64,000 nt of DNA from Nonomuraea typhae (GTDB taxonomy: Bacteria; Actinomycetota; Actinomycetes; Streptosporangiales; Streptosporangiaceae). Under the pieces are notes generated by a model. The model ran no database searches and had not been told where the DNA came from. It worked only from the letters and a program-made list of their open reading frames with translations. Both the position numbers and the translations under genes were made by a program. The stretch covers positions 248,001 through 312,000 of the forward strand of contig NZ_VRLV01000002.1 in NCBI RefSeq assembly GCF_009760925.1, given 5' to 3'. Below are positions 46,288 to 54,795 of the stretch, one piece after another. Numbering within the stretch: the stretch's first letter is position 1; each line of letters begins with the position of its first letter.

Positions 46288-47363
46288 CGGAAACTCCAGG
46301 ACTGGGCGAGCGCGTCGAGATCGGGCATCGGAACCACGGTGACGCCAGGCGTCGCCGGCCGCCCGTGGCCCAGGTACACGCAGACGACCCGGTCGAACCG
46401 CCGCCGCACTCCCGCACACCGCCCGACCTCGGCCGGATCCGCGGTCACCACGACCAGCGACCCCCCGCCCCCGGCCAGCCGGATGGCCTCGGTGACGCCG
46501 GCGGCCCCGGCGCGTACCAGGGCGAGCCGGTCCAGCAGCAGTTCGGGGTCGGACTTGGTCTCCGCCAGCGGGCCGTCGCCGGTCAGCACCCGGACGGGGA
46601 ACCCCGCGCGGGCGGCGGCCACGGCGACGGAGGCGGCGGCGTCCACGGCGGGTTCGGTCAGGTCGCGGGTGTCGAGGACGACGGTCGTGGTGGGCAGGCT
46701 GGCGTCGATGAGCTGGCGGACCATCAGCGTGCCGGTGCGGGCGCTGGACTTCCAGTGGACGTGGCGCAGGTCGTCGCCGACGACGTACTCGCGCAGGGTG
46801 TGGAAGGTGGCGGTGCCGCTGGGCGCGTTGTCGCTGGTGGGGCCCTCCAGGTGGTGGGCGCGGCCGGACGGGGGCACGGGCAGGGGCACGGTCCGGGGGC
46901 GCACCAGCAGCGTGGCGGCCGCGCCGTACGAGCGGACCCGGCGGGTGAGGCCGAGCGGGTCGGCGCGCACGAGGCGCAGGGGACCGACGGGGATCTCGCC
47001 GCGGACGGACGTGGGCAGCGAGTACGAGACCATGCGGGCGCCGTTGCGCGGCAGGCGGGGCAGGTCCACGGTGTGGTCGGCGGCGTCGATGCGGTCGTGG
47101 GCGCGCACGCCGTTCAGCGCCCAGCGGCCGAGGTTGCGCACGTTGAGGACGGCCACGGCGGCCTCCTCGCGCGGCACCTTCAGCGGCGTCAGCTCGCGGC
47201 TGACCTCCAGGCGGGGCTTGGGCGCGGTCCAGGCCATTGCCGCGCCCAGGGCGAGCAGGCCGCCGGTGGCCAGGATCACCGGTTCGGTGTAGCCGAGGAG
47301 GAACCCGGCCGTGTACAGGAGGATCGATCCGGCGAGCGTCCCCCAGCCGAGCGGGGTCAGCAC
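46284..47363 (-). CDS. DUF58 domain protein
   Basis: A 359-residue protein with two N-terminal membrane segments (GTLAGSILLYTAGFLLGYTE and VILATGGLLALGAAMAW), a beta-rich middle and the DUF58 signature REYVVGDDLRHVHWKSSARTGTLMVRQ near residue 200, followed by a von-Willebrand-A-like fold. DUF58 proteins are regularly coded with MoxR ATPases and are thought to be assembled or remodelled by them. It starts at GTG 47363, two bases after the moxR stop, and overlaps the transglutaminase-like gene by four bases. Confidence 0.9.
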   Translation of the reverse strand: MLTPLGWGTLAGSILLYTAGFLLGYTEPVILATGGLLALGAAMAWTAPKPRLEVSRELTPLKVPREEAAVAVLNVRNLGRWALNGVRAHDRIDAADHTVDLPRLPRNGARMVSYSLPTSVRGEIPVGPLRLVRADPLGLTRRVRSYGAAATLLVRPRTVPLPVPPSGRAHHLEGPTSDNAPSGTATFHTLREYVVGDDLRHVHWKSSARTGTLMVRQLIDASLPTTTVVLDTRDLTEPAVDAAASVAVAAARAGFPVRVLTGDGPLAETKSDPELLLDRLALVRAGAAGVTEAIRLAGGGGSLVVVTADPAEVGRCAGVRRRFDRVVCVYLGHGRPATPGVTVVPMPDLDALAQSWSFR

Positions 47364-47365
47364 GG

Positions 47366-48361
47366 TCAGGCCGCCTGGGGCAACGGCATCCCGGCGAGGA
47401 TCTCGCCGAGCACCTGCGCCGCCGTGATCTCGCGCAGCTCGGCGTCGGGCGTGCGGATGAGCCGATGCGCAATCACGGGTACGGCCAGCGCCTTCACGTC
47501 TTCGGGCACCACGAAGTGCCGTCCCGCCGCGGCGGCCTTGACCCGGGCGGCGCGCAGAAGGGCGAGGCTGCCTCGGGGGCTGGCACCGAGGCGGAGCGCC
47601 GGGTGGGTCCTGGTGGCCCCGCAGAGCGCCACGATGTAGTCGTAGACCGGATCGGCCACGTGGATGCGGGTGGCGAAGTCGATCATCCCGGCCACGTCGG
47701 AGGCGCGGGCGACGACGGGCAGCCGCTCGACCTGGGGGCCGGACGGCATGCCCTTGAGCACCTCGACCTCGGCGGCGTGGTCGGGGTAGCCGACGGAGAT
47801 CTGCATGAGGAAGCGGTCGAGCTGGGCCTCCGGCAGCGGGTAGGTGCCGTCCATGTCCACGGGGTTCTGGGTGGCCACGACGAGGAACGGCCGGGGCACC
47901 TCGTGCGGCTCGGAGTCGACGGTGACCCGCCGCTCCTCCATGACCTCCAGCAGCGCCGACTGCGTCTTGGGCGAGGCGCGGTTGATCTCGTCGGCCAGCA
48001 CGATGTTCGCGAAGACCGGCCCCCGGTGGAACTCGAACTTCTGGTACGCCTGGTTGAAGATCGACACGCCGGTGATGTCACTGGGCAGCAGGTCGGGCGT
48101 GAACTGGATGCGCCGCCACTCGGCGTCCACGCTGGCGGCGATCGAGCGGGCCAGCGTGGTCTTGCCGGTGCCCGGCACGTCCTCGATGAGCAGGTGCCCC
48201 TCGGCGAACAGGCAGATCAGCGCCAGTTCGACGGCCTCGTGCTTGCCGCGGATGACCCGCTCGATGTTGCCCGCGAGCAGCTGGAAGCGCTGGGCGAACT
48301 GCATGGCGAGCTGTTGCGGCTGGTACGGCTGGGCGGTCTCTTCCACGTTGTAGTGGCTCAC
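47366..48361 (-). CDS. moxR: MoxR-family AAA ATPase
   Basis: A 331-residue AAA+ chaperone. Walker A is IEDVPGTGKTTLARS, Walker B is IVLADEINRASPKTQSALLE, and sensor 1 is FLVVATQNPVDMDGTYPLPEAQLDRF. The C-terminal lid with LRLGASPRGSLALLRAARV is typical of MoxR. Such ATPases help assemble or activate partner proteins, often VWA or DUF58 proteins as here. It starts at GTG 48361, 15 bases after the fibronectin gene stop. Confidence 0.94.
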   Translation of the reverse strand: MSHYNVEETAQPYQPQQLAMQFAQRFQLLAGNIERVIRGKHEAVELALICLFAEGHLLIEDVPGTGKTTLARSIAASVDAEWRRIQFTPDLLPSDITGVSIFNQAYQKFEFHRGPVFANIVLADEINRASPKTQSALLEVMEERRVTVDSEPHEVPRPFLVVATQNPVDMDGTYPLPEAQLDRFLMQISVGYPDHAAEVEVLKGMPSGPQVERLPVVARASDVAGMIDFATRIHVADPVYDYIVALCGATRTHPALRLGASPRGSLALLRAARVKAAAAGRHFVVPEDVKALAVPVIAHRLIRTPDAELREITAAQVLGEILAGMPLPQAA

Positions 48362-48376
48362 AGCTGAGTCCCCTTC

Positions 48377-50551
48377 TCAGTCCGTGCATTCGAACAGCGG
48401 TCCCGCCGGGAAGCCCCCCTTGGGCGTGCCCACCAGCGTGTCGTTGAGGTATCCGTTGCCGGCCGACGACTCGATCCGGTTCCAGATGTCGCTGGAGTTC
48501 CCGTTGGACGTGTCGGTGTATGGCTCACCCTTCACCTGGCAGATGACCGTGAGCGTGATGTACTGCTTCTGCGGGATCTTCCCCGCCTCCCCGTTCTTCG
48601 AGGGCCCCGGGCGGATGATGGTGTTGGTGTCCTCGTTGCTGACGTTCTGGTACTGCTGGCGCGGGTAGGCGAGGTCCGCCGTGGCCGAGGCCACGTCCTG
48701 GCTCTCCCCCGCCGCGTTCTTCGCCTTGAGCTTGAACTCGTGCTGCTTGTTGTTCTGCAGCCCCTCCACGTTGAACGAGGTGCCGCTGATGTTGCCGTCG
48801 GACTTGGCGCCGGTCAGCACATAGGTGGTGCCCTCGCCGGCGTTGGCGGGCGCGTCCCAGGACAGCTCGGCGCCGCGGTTCTTGGCCTTGGCGGCGAAGT
48901 TGCGCGGCGCGCCGGGCGCCACGCAGGGCTTCACTCCGGCGCTCGGCTCGGAGGCGACCTCGCCGCCCTTCCAGTGGGCCACGACGGTGAAGGAGTACTC
49001 CCGGCTGCAGTCGCCGCCGGTGAACTCGAACTGGAACGGCCCGCCGGCGTCCACGGAGGCGGGCTTCACGTCGCCGCCGCCACCGCTGACCTTGAGCGTG
49101 TAGCGGTCGGGCTTGCCGCCGTCGGAGGCGCTGAAGGTGATGTCGATCTTCCCGGGTCCCGACCTGGCGCTGACCGAGCCGGGCTTGCCCGGCGGGCTCG
49201 GGGTCGGCGTGGGCGTCGGGGTGGGGGTCGGCGTCGGCGTCGGGGTCGGCGTGGGAGTCGGGGTGGTCGTCGGGTCCGGCTTCTTCGTCGGCTTCTTGGT
49301 CGTCGGCGCCACGGGCTCCTCCGGCGTGCCGGTCTCCTCGGGCTCCTCCGGCGCCTGCGTCCGAATCGGGTCGGGCTGGCGGCCCGTGTTGGTGGGGTCG
49401 GGCTTGGGCGTCTGCTTGGGCTTCGGGGTGCTGGTGGGCCCGGGGACGTCGGTGTCGTCCTTGTCGACGCCGTGCTTGCGGCCTTCGGGGTCGACGACGA
49501 CGGCCTTGTCGCCGTTCTCGTCGTTGGCCCACAGCAGGCCGTCCTTGACGAACATCTCGATCGGGCCCGGCTCGTCGGCCACCTGGATCGTGGTGGGACG
49601 GCCGCCGGCGGCGCTGTCCCAGACGATGAGGCCGCCGGTCGTGCTGTCCGGGACGTACACCTTGGTGCCGAGCACCTGCGGCACGCCCAGCGCGTCCGGT
49701 TTGGCCGCCTCGAGCTTGGTGGTCTGCACGGCGTTGGAGGAGGTGTCGATCACGACGAGCAGCCCGTCGGGGCCGGGCACGAGGATGGGCACCAGCGAGC
49801 CCTCGCTCATCGGCGGGGTGAGCACGCCGCCCTTCTCCGCCTGGGCGACGCCCTTGGGCAGCAGGATCTCGCCCGCGCCGCCGTCGGAGCCGATCACCAC
49901 GGCGGTGGCGGCCCGGGTGTTGACGATCACCGGACGGCCGCCGGCGATCGTCACCGCGAGCTCCTCGCCGGGCTCGCCGGCCTTGACCGTCTGCGCGGCG
50001 ACGCCGTTCGCGACGGTCGCGACCTCGCCCTTGGCCGGGACCGGCACCCACAACTGGCCGCCGCCGTCGATGCGGGCGGGACCCAGCGGGCCGGGCAGGT
50101 CGATCGGCTGGCCGACGGAGTTCAGGGTGACGGGGTCGATGCGCTGGACCCGGCCCTTGGGGTCGACCGCGTACGCCGTCTGGCCGGAGACCACGAGCTG
50201 CATCCCGGCGGCGCCGAAGTCACGGGTCTCGGCGACGCTGAGCTGGCTGGGCTCGATCCGGCTGACGACGCCGCTGCGGTCGTCCACGAGCAGCACCGTC
50301 TGGCCCTCCTGGACGATGCGCAGGGGACGGCCCGCCTTGTCGTCCAGGTAGCCGTCCACCTCGCCGGACAGGCCATTGACGTGGACGATCTTGCCTCGTA
50401 CCTTGGTCCACAGCCATGCGCCCACGTCGGCCAGCTTCGGATTGGCGCTCGACACGCCGACGCCGAACACCGCGGCCGCGACGACGAGGCCACCGGCCAC
50501 GATCGCGGCGATGACAGCGGTGACGCGGTCGCCTCGGAGCTTGCGCAGCAT
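48377..50551 (-). CDS. Membrane-anchored fibronectin type III protein
   Basis: A 724-residue protein with an N-terminal membrane anchor (AVIAAIVAGGLVVAAAVFGV). Residues of about 40-360 are built of short beta repeats like a propeller (VLLVDDRSGVVSRIEPSQL, AYAVDPKGRVQRIDP). A charged and Pro/Thr-rich stalk ends in a long TP repeat (about 49195-49265). Then come two fibronectin-III domains (PGSVSARSGPGKIDITFSAS and APRNFAAKAKNRGAELSWD) and a C-terminal domain with Cys in VICQVKGEPY and FECTD. It is probably an outer surface sensor or scaffold and is the first gene of the operon with MoxR, DUF58 and the transglutaminase-like protein. Confidence 0.85.
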   Translation of the reverse strand: MLRKLRGDRVTAVIAAIVAGGLVVAAAVFGVGVSSANPKLADVGAWLWTKVRGKIVHVNGLSGEVDGYLDDKAGRPLRIVQEGQTVLLVDDRSGVVSRIEPSQLSVAETRDFGAAGMQLVVSGQTAYAVDPKGRVQRIDPVTLNSVGQPIDLPGPLGPARIDGGGQLWVPVPAKGEVATVANGVAAQTVKAGEPGEELAVTIAGGRPVIVNTRAATAVVIGSDGGAGEILLPKGVAQAEKGGVLTPPMSEGSLVPILVPGPDGLLVVIDTSSNAVQTTKLEAAKPDALGVPQVLGTKVYVPDSTTGGLIVWDSAAGGRPTTIQVADEPGPIEMFVKDGLLWANDENGDKAVVVDPEGRKHGVDKDDTDVPGPTSTPKPKQTPKPDPTNTGRQPDPIRTQAPEEPEETGTPEEPVAPTTKKPTKKPDPTTTPTPTPTPTPTPTPTPTPTPTPSPPGKPGSVSARSGPGKIDITFSASDGGKPDRYTLKVSGGGGDVKPASVDAGGPFQFEFTGGDCSREYSFTVVAHWKGGEVASEPSAGVKPCVAPGAPRNFAAKAKNRGAELSWDAPANAGEGTTYVLTGAKSDGNISGTSFNVEGLQNNKQHEFKLKAKNAAGESQDVASATADLAYPRQQYQNVSNEDTNTIIRPGPSKNGEAGKIPQKQYITLTVICQVKGEPYTDTSNGNSSDIWNRIESSAGNGYLNDTLVGTPKGGFPAGPLFECTD

Positions 50552-50646
50552 CCGTCACCCACCCCGTATGTGCAATTACTGAACGTTTGCCCCCGTCTTA
50601 CCGGGCATCACGATAGCGTGCAGGCGCACCAGGGTGCATGCCTTGC

Positions 50647-51186
50647 TCAAAACGTGTCTATGTTCGAGATCTTCCATCGATCTCCTTCGAGCACCGCTCC
50701 CACCGCGAACATGGCCGGGGCGTAGGACGCCTTGCCCGCCTCCGTCGTGGTGCTGTGCTGATCGGCGAAGATGAGCAGCCGCGCCCGGTTGCCCTCCAGC
50801 AGCGTGACGCCGCTGTCGGTCACCGTGGTCGTCAGCACGAGCTTGTTGGCCTGCGCCTGCTCGCGCACCAGGCCGAAGATGCCGTGGTACTGCTGGACGG
50901 CCTCGCCCGTCAGCAGCTCCCGCGCCGCCTGCTCGGTCTTGCCGACGTCTGCGTGATCGTAGGAGAAGACCGTGTTCACCGCGTCGGTGATCTGGCTCTT
51001 GACCTGGCTGGTCAGGGTCTGATCCGTCATGGCCGTGTTCCGGGTCGTGGTCGTGTTGCGGAGGTCGTGTGCTTTCGTCGCCGCCAGCGCGGCCACACCG
51101 CCGAGAAGTACGGTGGCCACCGCCAGCGCGGCGGGCAGCAGGCGCCACCGGGCGAGCGCGGCGCCGGCGGCGGCTACCGTGGTCAT
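50647..51186 (-). CDS. Mce-associated membrane protein (Mam)
   Basis: A 179-residue protein with one N-terminal membrane segment (LLPAALAVATVLLGGVAALA) and an outer helical/beta domain. The Mam family pattern is VNTVFSYDHADVGKTEQAARELLTG, then YHGIFGLVREQAQANKL, VTLLEGNRARLLIFADQH and a C-terminal GDRWKISNID. These small proteins are thought to stabilise the Mce lipid-uptake complex at the membrane. It is the last gene of the mce operon, coupled by ATGA to the gene before it. Confidence 0.85.
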   Translation of the reverse strand: MTTVAAAGAALARWRLLPAALAVATVLLGGVAALAATKAHDLRNTTTTRNTAMTDQTLTSQVKSQITDAVNTVFSYDHADVGKTEQAARELLTGEAVQQYHGIFGLVREQAQANKLVLTTTVTDSGVTLLEGNRARLLIFADQHSTTTEAGKASYAPAMFAVGAVLEGDRWKISNIDTF

Positions 51187-51782
51187 GGCGTGATCCGGCG
51201 GAGCAGCCCCGCCGCCACCGACCCGGCGACCAGCCAGACGGCGGCGGCCAGGCCGTGGTTGACCAGCGCCTCCCAGCGGGCGTCCGGCAGGTCGAACAGG
51301 CCCGTCAGGCCCAGCGACATGGTGCCCGCCCATGAGTCGATCACCTGGTACCAGACGTTGGCGGTGTTCGCCTTGAAGATGGAGAAGGCGGCGTGCACCA
51401 GCAACACCGCGGCGACCAGCCGGACGGCCACCTTCACCGCCCAGATCAGCAGGGCGGAAACCCGCCGCCACCCCGCCCTGGCCGCCCCCAGCACCGGCTT
51501 GGCCCGCGCCGCGAACGACGTCCTGCCGGGCGGGGCGGGCGGCGCCGGGAACACCGGATACGGCGGCTCGACCGGCCCTCCCTGCGCGGGCACCCGCAGC
51601 TGCACGGTCTCCGGGACGGGCGCCGGCACCGGTGGCGCCGCCTCCGGCAAACCGGGCATCGGGTCGGAGAACGCGGACGCCGGCTCGGGCGAGGTGTACA
51701 CGAGGCTGTCGCCCGGCTGTGGCTGCGGCTGCGGGTCGCGGGTCATCGCGGGCTCCTCTGAAGGGTTGTCTGGGCTGGTCAT
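51183..51782 (-). CDS. Mce-operon membrane protein of unknown function
   Basis: A 199-residue protein. The first 95 residues are Pro-rich and disordered. The remainder has two or three membrane segments (VKVAVRLVAAVLLVHAAFSI and HGLAAAVWLVAGSVAAGLL) linked by a loop with NTANVWYQVIDSWAG and LFDLPDARW. I recognise no family. Four-base overlaps with the genes on both sides tie it firmly to the mce operon, so an accessory role in the lipid importer is likely. Confidence 0.75.
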   Translation of the reverse strand: MTSPDNPSEEPAMTRDPQPQPQPGDSLVYTSPEPASAFSDPMPGLPEAAPPVPAPVPETVQLRVPAQGGPVEPPYPVFPAPPAPPGRTSFAARAKPVLGAARAGWRRVSALLIWAVKVAVRLVAAVLLVHAAFSIFKANTANVWYQVIDSWAGTMSLGLTGLFDLPDARWEALVNHGLAAAVWLVAGSVAAGLLRRITP

Positions 51783-52354
51783 GAGGTGGTTCCGTCCGGA
51801 GCCTGGGTGAGCGCCGACAGCTTCCAGCCGCCGGCCGTACGGGTCAGTTCGCCGACCAGGCGGCTCTTCTTGACCGCGGGTTCGCCCTGGGGCGGGATCA
51901 CGGTGATCCGCACCGCCGCGATGATGCGGGCGGTCCCGGCCGCCGCGTCGAGCTCGGTCAGCGCCGCCTCCATGACCTTGGCCGTGGTGGTCGTCCCGGC
52001 CTTGGCGATCTCCGCGGCGAACGTGCCGCGGCCCTGCACGATCTGCTGGTGGAGCTGGGCGGCCGTGGAGTCCTCCCACAGGGCGAGGTCCCGCTCGACG
52101 CTGCGGTGGCTGAGGGTGTTCATGTTCTGTACGGCCTGCGTACCGCTCCTCAGCACCTCCTCGCGCAACCGGGAGTAGCCCAGCCCCTCGTCTCCGGCCG
52201 CGCCCACCCACGCCCAGCCGAACCAGCCGGCGCAGATCGCGGAGACGGCGAACAACGCCACCGCCGCCCTCCGCAACCGGCCCCTGCCCTCGTCCGAGGA
52301 AGGCGAAGGGGCGGTGGGGGTTTCGGGGGCCGCCTGGGGGCTTGTGGTGGTCAT
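51779..52354 (-). CDS. Mce-associated membrane protein (Mam)
   Basis: A 191-residue protein with a disordered Ser/Pro-rich start, one membrane segment (AAVALFAVSAICAGWFGWAWV) and an outer domain of the Mam type: LREEVLRSGTQAVQNMNTLSH, LALWEDSTAAQLHQQI, TTTTAKVMEAALTELD and a C-terminal GGWKLSALTQ. It resembles the Mam protein encoded at 53024-53566 more than the other two Mam proteins, suggesting an old duplication. Coupled by ATGA to both neighbours. Confidence 0.83.
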   Translation of the reverse strand: MTTTSPQAAPETPTAPSPSSDEGRGRLRRAAVALFAVSAICAGWFGWAWVGAAGDEGLGYSRLREEVLRSGTQAVQNMNTLSHRSVERDLALWEDSTAAQLHQQIVQGRGTFAAEIAKAGTTTTAKVMEAALTELDAAAGTARIIAAVRITVIPPQGEPAVKKSRLVGELTRTAGGWKLSALTQAPDGTTS

Positions 52355-53010
52355 CTCTTCGCCTTGCTGGAGGTGATCTCGGTGATGCGCCAGCGGCCGT
52401 CGCGCAGGTGCGCGGTCACGGTGAGCTGCGCGGCCACGGCCGGGCCTGCGGGCTTGCCGCCGCGGGTGGCCGTCTGGTCGAGGAAGACGAGCAGCCGGGC
52501 GGTGTCGGCGGTGAGGGTGACGACGCCGGCGCGGACCACCCGGGTGGTGAGCGTGGCCTGCTGGGTCACCACGTCGCGGCGGATCTGGGTGATCAGCCGC
52601 GTGTACTGCCCGGCCGCGGTCCCGTCGAGGGAGTCGCGGGCCGCCTGTTCCGTCGCCTCGAGCTCGGCGGGCGAGTAGGTGAAGATCTTGGCCAGCGCGG
52701 TCCCGACGTCCCCGGCGACCTGGGCCGTGGCCGTCCGGTCGAGCAGCGCCCGGTTGGCCGGGGTCGCGCCGTGGGTGGCCGTCGTCCGCAACGCCACCCC
52801 GGTGACCAGGAAGACCAGCGCGATCCCCGTGAGGATCGCCGGCCGTACCCACCAGGCGGAGGCCCGGCCGGACTCACTCTGCGGCCGGGCGGCCGCCCGC
52901 CGGCGCCACCCGTCCTTCTCACGCGCGCGCCGTCTCTCCCCCGGTACGGCATGGCGGCCGCGCCGGGTCGCGGTGCCGGTCTCGGCGACCAGGGTCGCTT
53001 CGGTGTCCAC
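52351..53010 (-). CDS. Mce-associated membrane protein (Mam)
   Basis: A 219-residue protein. A basic cytoplasmic start of about 55 residues (RRGRHAVPGERRRAREKD) is followed by one membrane segment (PAILTGIALVFLVTGVALR) and an outer Mam-type domain: LAKIFTYSPAELEATEQAARD, QYTRLITQIRRDVVTQQ, LTADTARLLVFLDQT and the closing GRWRITEITS. It is closest to the Mam protein at 50647-51186. The start is GTG 53010; the longer open frame upstream shadows the next gene. Confidence 0.85.
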   Translation of the reverse strand: MDTEATLVAETGTATRRGRHAVPGERRRAREKDGWRRRAAARPQSESGRASAWWVRPAILTGIALVFLVTGVALRTTATHGATPANRALLDRTATAQVAGDVGTALAKIFTYSPAELEATEQAARDSLDGTAAGQYTRLITQIRRDVVTQQATLTTRVVRAGVVTLTADTARLLVFLDQTATRGGKPAGPAVAAQLTVTAHLRDGRWRITEITSSKAKR

Positions 53011-53023
53011 GCCGGCCTCCTCC

Positions 53024-53566
53024 TCACTCGCCCACGGCGGGGATCGCGGTGAACGACTTGAGCTTCCAGCCCGCGCCGGTCCTGGCCAGCCCGGCCTGGA
53101 ACCGTTTGCGCTCGACCGAGGCCGCCCTGCCGGGCCGGGTGACCTCGATCTCGACGGCCGCGATGATCTGGGCGTCGCCGCCCTCCTGGTCGAGCGCGGT
53201 GACGGCGGCCTCGATGACACTGGCCCGGGCGGTGGTCCCGGCCTGTTCCACGGCCTGCCGGGCACGCTCGCGCCCGGCGGCCAGTTCCTCGCGGAGCGGG
53301 CCGGTCGTGGCGTCCTGCCACCGGGCCAGCCCGGCGCCGGCGCTGTCCATGGTGTTGAGGACGGTCAGGTGCCGCCGCCCTGCCTCCAGCACCCGGTCGC
53401 GCTCGGCGGCGTAGGCGGCCCGCGGGTCGGCCCGCGCCTGCCAGGACGCCCAGCCGGACCAGCCGCAGAAGGCGACGGCCGCGGCGAGGAGCACGAGGGC
53501 GGCGGGCTGCGCCCGCCGCCGCAAGGGCGGCCCGGTCCGGCGGGTCAGCGATCGGGATCCGGCCAC
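53024..53566 (-). CDS. Mce-associated membrane protein (Mam)
   Basis: A 180-residue protein with one membrane segment (AALVLLAAAVAFCGWSGWASW) after a short basic start, and an outer domain of the Mam type with GRRHLTVLNTMDSAGAGLARW, TTARASVIEAAVTALD and closing GAGWKLKSFTAI. The start is GTG 53566, lying within the end of mceF (22-base overlap), with GGAGGAG seven bases upstream inside the mceF coding sequence. It is the first accessory gene after the six mce genes. Confidence 0.83.
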   Translation of the reverse strand: MAGSRSLTRRTGPPLRRRAQPAALVLLAAAVAFCGWSGWASWQARADPRAAYAAERDRVLEAGRRHLTVLNTMDSAGAGLARWQDATTGPLREELAAGRERARQAVEQAGTTARASVIEAAVTALDQEGGDAQIIAAVEIEVTRPGRAASVERKRFQAGLARTGAGWKLKSFTAIPAVGE

Positions 53567-54795
53567 AGGAGCTCCTCCATCTCGTTGCCGGGGCCGTCGT
53601 CGCGCGGGTCGTCCCCGGGGGTGTCGTCGAGGTATCCGGGCAGCTCGTCGAGGCTGAGCGAGCCGGGTTTGGCCGCCTCGGGCACGCCGCCCTTGGGCGC
53701 GTTGGCCGAGCCGCGCACGCCGATGCCGGTCGACGGCGGCGACGCGCACCGGGCGCCGGTGTTGAGCGGCGGCCCGGCATCGGTGTCGAGGCCGTTGCGG
53801 TAGACGGTCTTGCCGTATCCGCGCACGCACGGCAGCGGGTTGAAGAAGGTGTTGGTCAGGCCGAAGGTGAACGTGCCGTCCTTGGCGGCCGTGGTGCCCG
53901 CGGCCACGACCTGCGGCAGCCGTACCAGGAGCTCTTCGAGGCCGCGCCGGCGGGTGAGCGTGAGGTCGGCGGTGGTGAGGAGGTTGGCGACCAGGACGCT
54001 GAAGCCGGGGTCGAGTTCGCGCACGAGCCGGGACAGCTCGCGGGTGGCGCCGGGCGCCTCGGTGATGAGCGTGCGCAGGTCGGGGTCGGACTTCTTGAGC
54101 TGCTGGGCGAGCAGGCGGGCGTTGCGGCCGAAGTCGCGCAGCGCCTGCCCCTCCTCGTTCTGGGTCTTGAGGACGTACGTGCCGTCGATGAGCAGGCGGG
54201 TGGTCGGGACGATGTTCTCGTCGGCGGCCCTCACGAAGCTGCTCTGGTAGTCCAGGAGGGCCCGCAGGTTGGCGCCCTGGCCCTGGAATGCCTTGCCCAG
54301 TTCGTCCACGACCGTGCGCAGCGAGTCGAGGGGGACGGAGGCGGCCAGCGCGTTGACGCTGCCGAGGATCTCGGTGACCGGCGCGGGGGTGCTGCCGGCG
54401 ATCTTCGGGATGACCGAGCCTGCCGCCAGGTACGGGCCGTCGCCGGTGGAGGGGCGCAGGTCCACGTACTGCTCGCCGACGGCCGACAGGTTGGCGACGA
54501 CCGCCTTCAGCCGGGTGGGGATGCGCGGGGCGGCGTCGTCGATGCGCAGGTCGGCGACGAGGCCGCGTTCGGTGAGGGTCATGTCGCCGACCCGGCCGAC
54601 GGTGACGCCCCGGTAGGTGACGTTCGCGTCGGGGAACAGCCCGCCGGTCTCGGCCAGCTCCAGCTTGACCACGTAGTAGCCCGGCCGGCCGAAGAACCTG
54701 CCGAGCTTGGCGTACTCGAGCCCGATGAAGCCGATCACCGTGACCGCGATGACCAGGAAGGCGGCGACCCGGATGCGGGTGGCGCGGGTCAGCAT
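53545..54795 (-). CDS. mceF: Mce family protein, position F
   Basis: A 416-residue substrate-binding protein. One N-terminal membrane segment (VAAFLVIAVTVIGFIGLEYA) is followed by the MlaD/Mce domain (VKLELAETGGLFPDANVTYR, GVTVGRVGDM, LSAVGEQYVDL) and a long helical part (to about residue 290) that builds the tube through which lipid passes. A Gly/Pro/Asp-rich acidic tail ends the protein. It is the sixth mce gene and starts on the base after the mceE stop. Confidence 0.92.
   Translation of the reverse strand: MLTRATRIRVAAFLVIAVTVIGFIGLEYAKLGRFFGRPGYYVVKLELAETGGLFPDANVTYRGVTVGRVGDMTLTERGLVADLRIDDAAPRIPTRLKAVVANLSAVGEQYVDLRPSTGDGPYLAAGSVIPKIAGSTPAPVTEILGSVNALAASVPLDSLRTVVDELGKAFQGQGANLRALLDYQSSFVRAADENIVPTTRLLIDGTYVLKTQNEEGQALRDFGRNARLLAQQLKKSDPDLRTLITEAPGATRELSRLVRELDPGFSVLVANLLTTADLTLTRRRGLEELLVRLPQVVAAGTTAAKDGTFTFGLTNTFFNPLPCVRGYGKTVYRNGLDTDAGPPLNTGARCASPPSTGIGVRGSANAPKGGVPEAAKPGSLSLDELPGYLDDTPGDDPRDDGPGNEMEELLWPDPDR

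Noticed and set aside
42958..47292. A 1444-codon open frame on the plus strand
   Set aside because: It runs antisense through three well-supported genes (HTH_42, transglutaminase-like, DUF58) and is Pro/Arg/His-rich noise.
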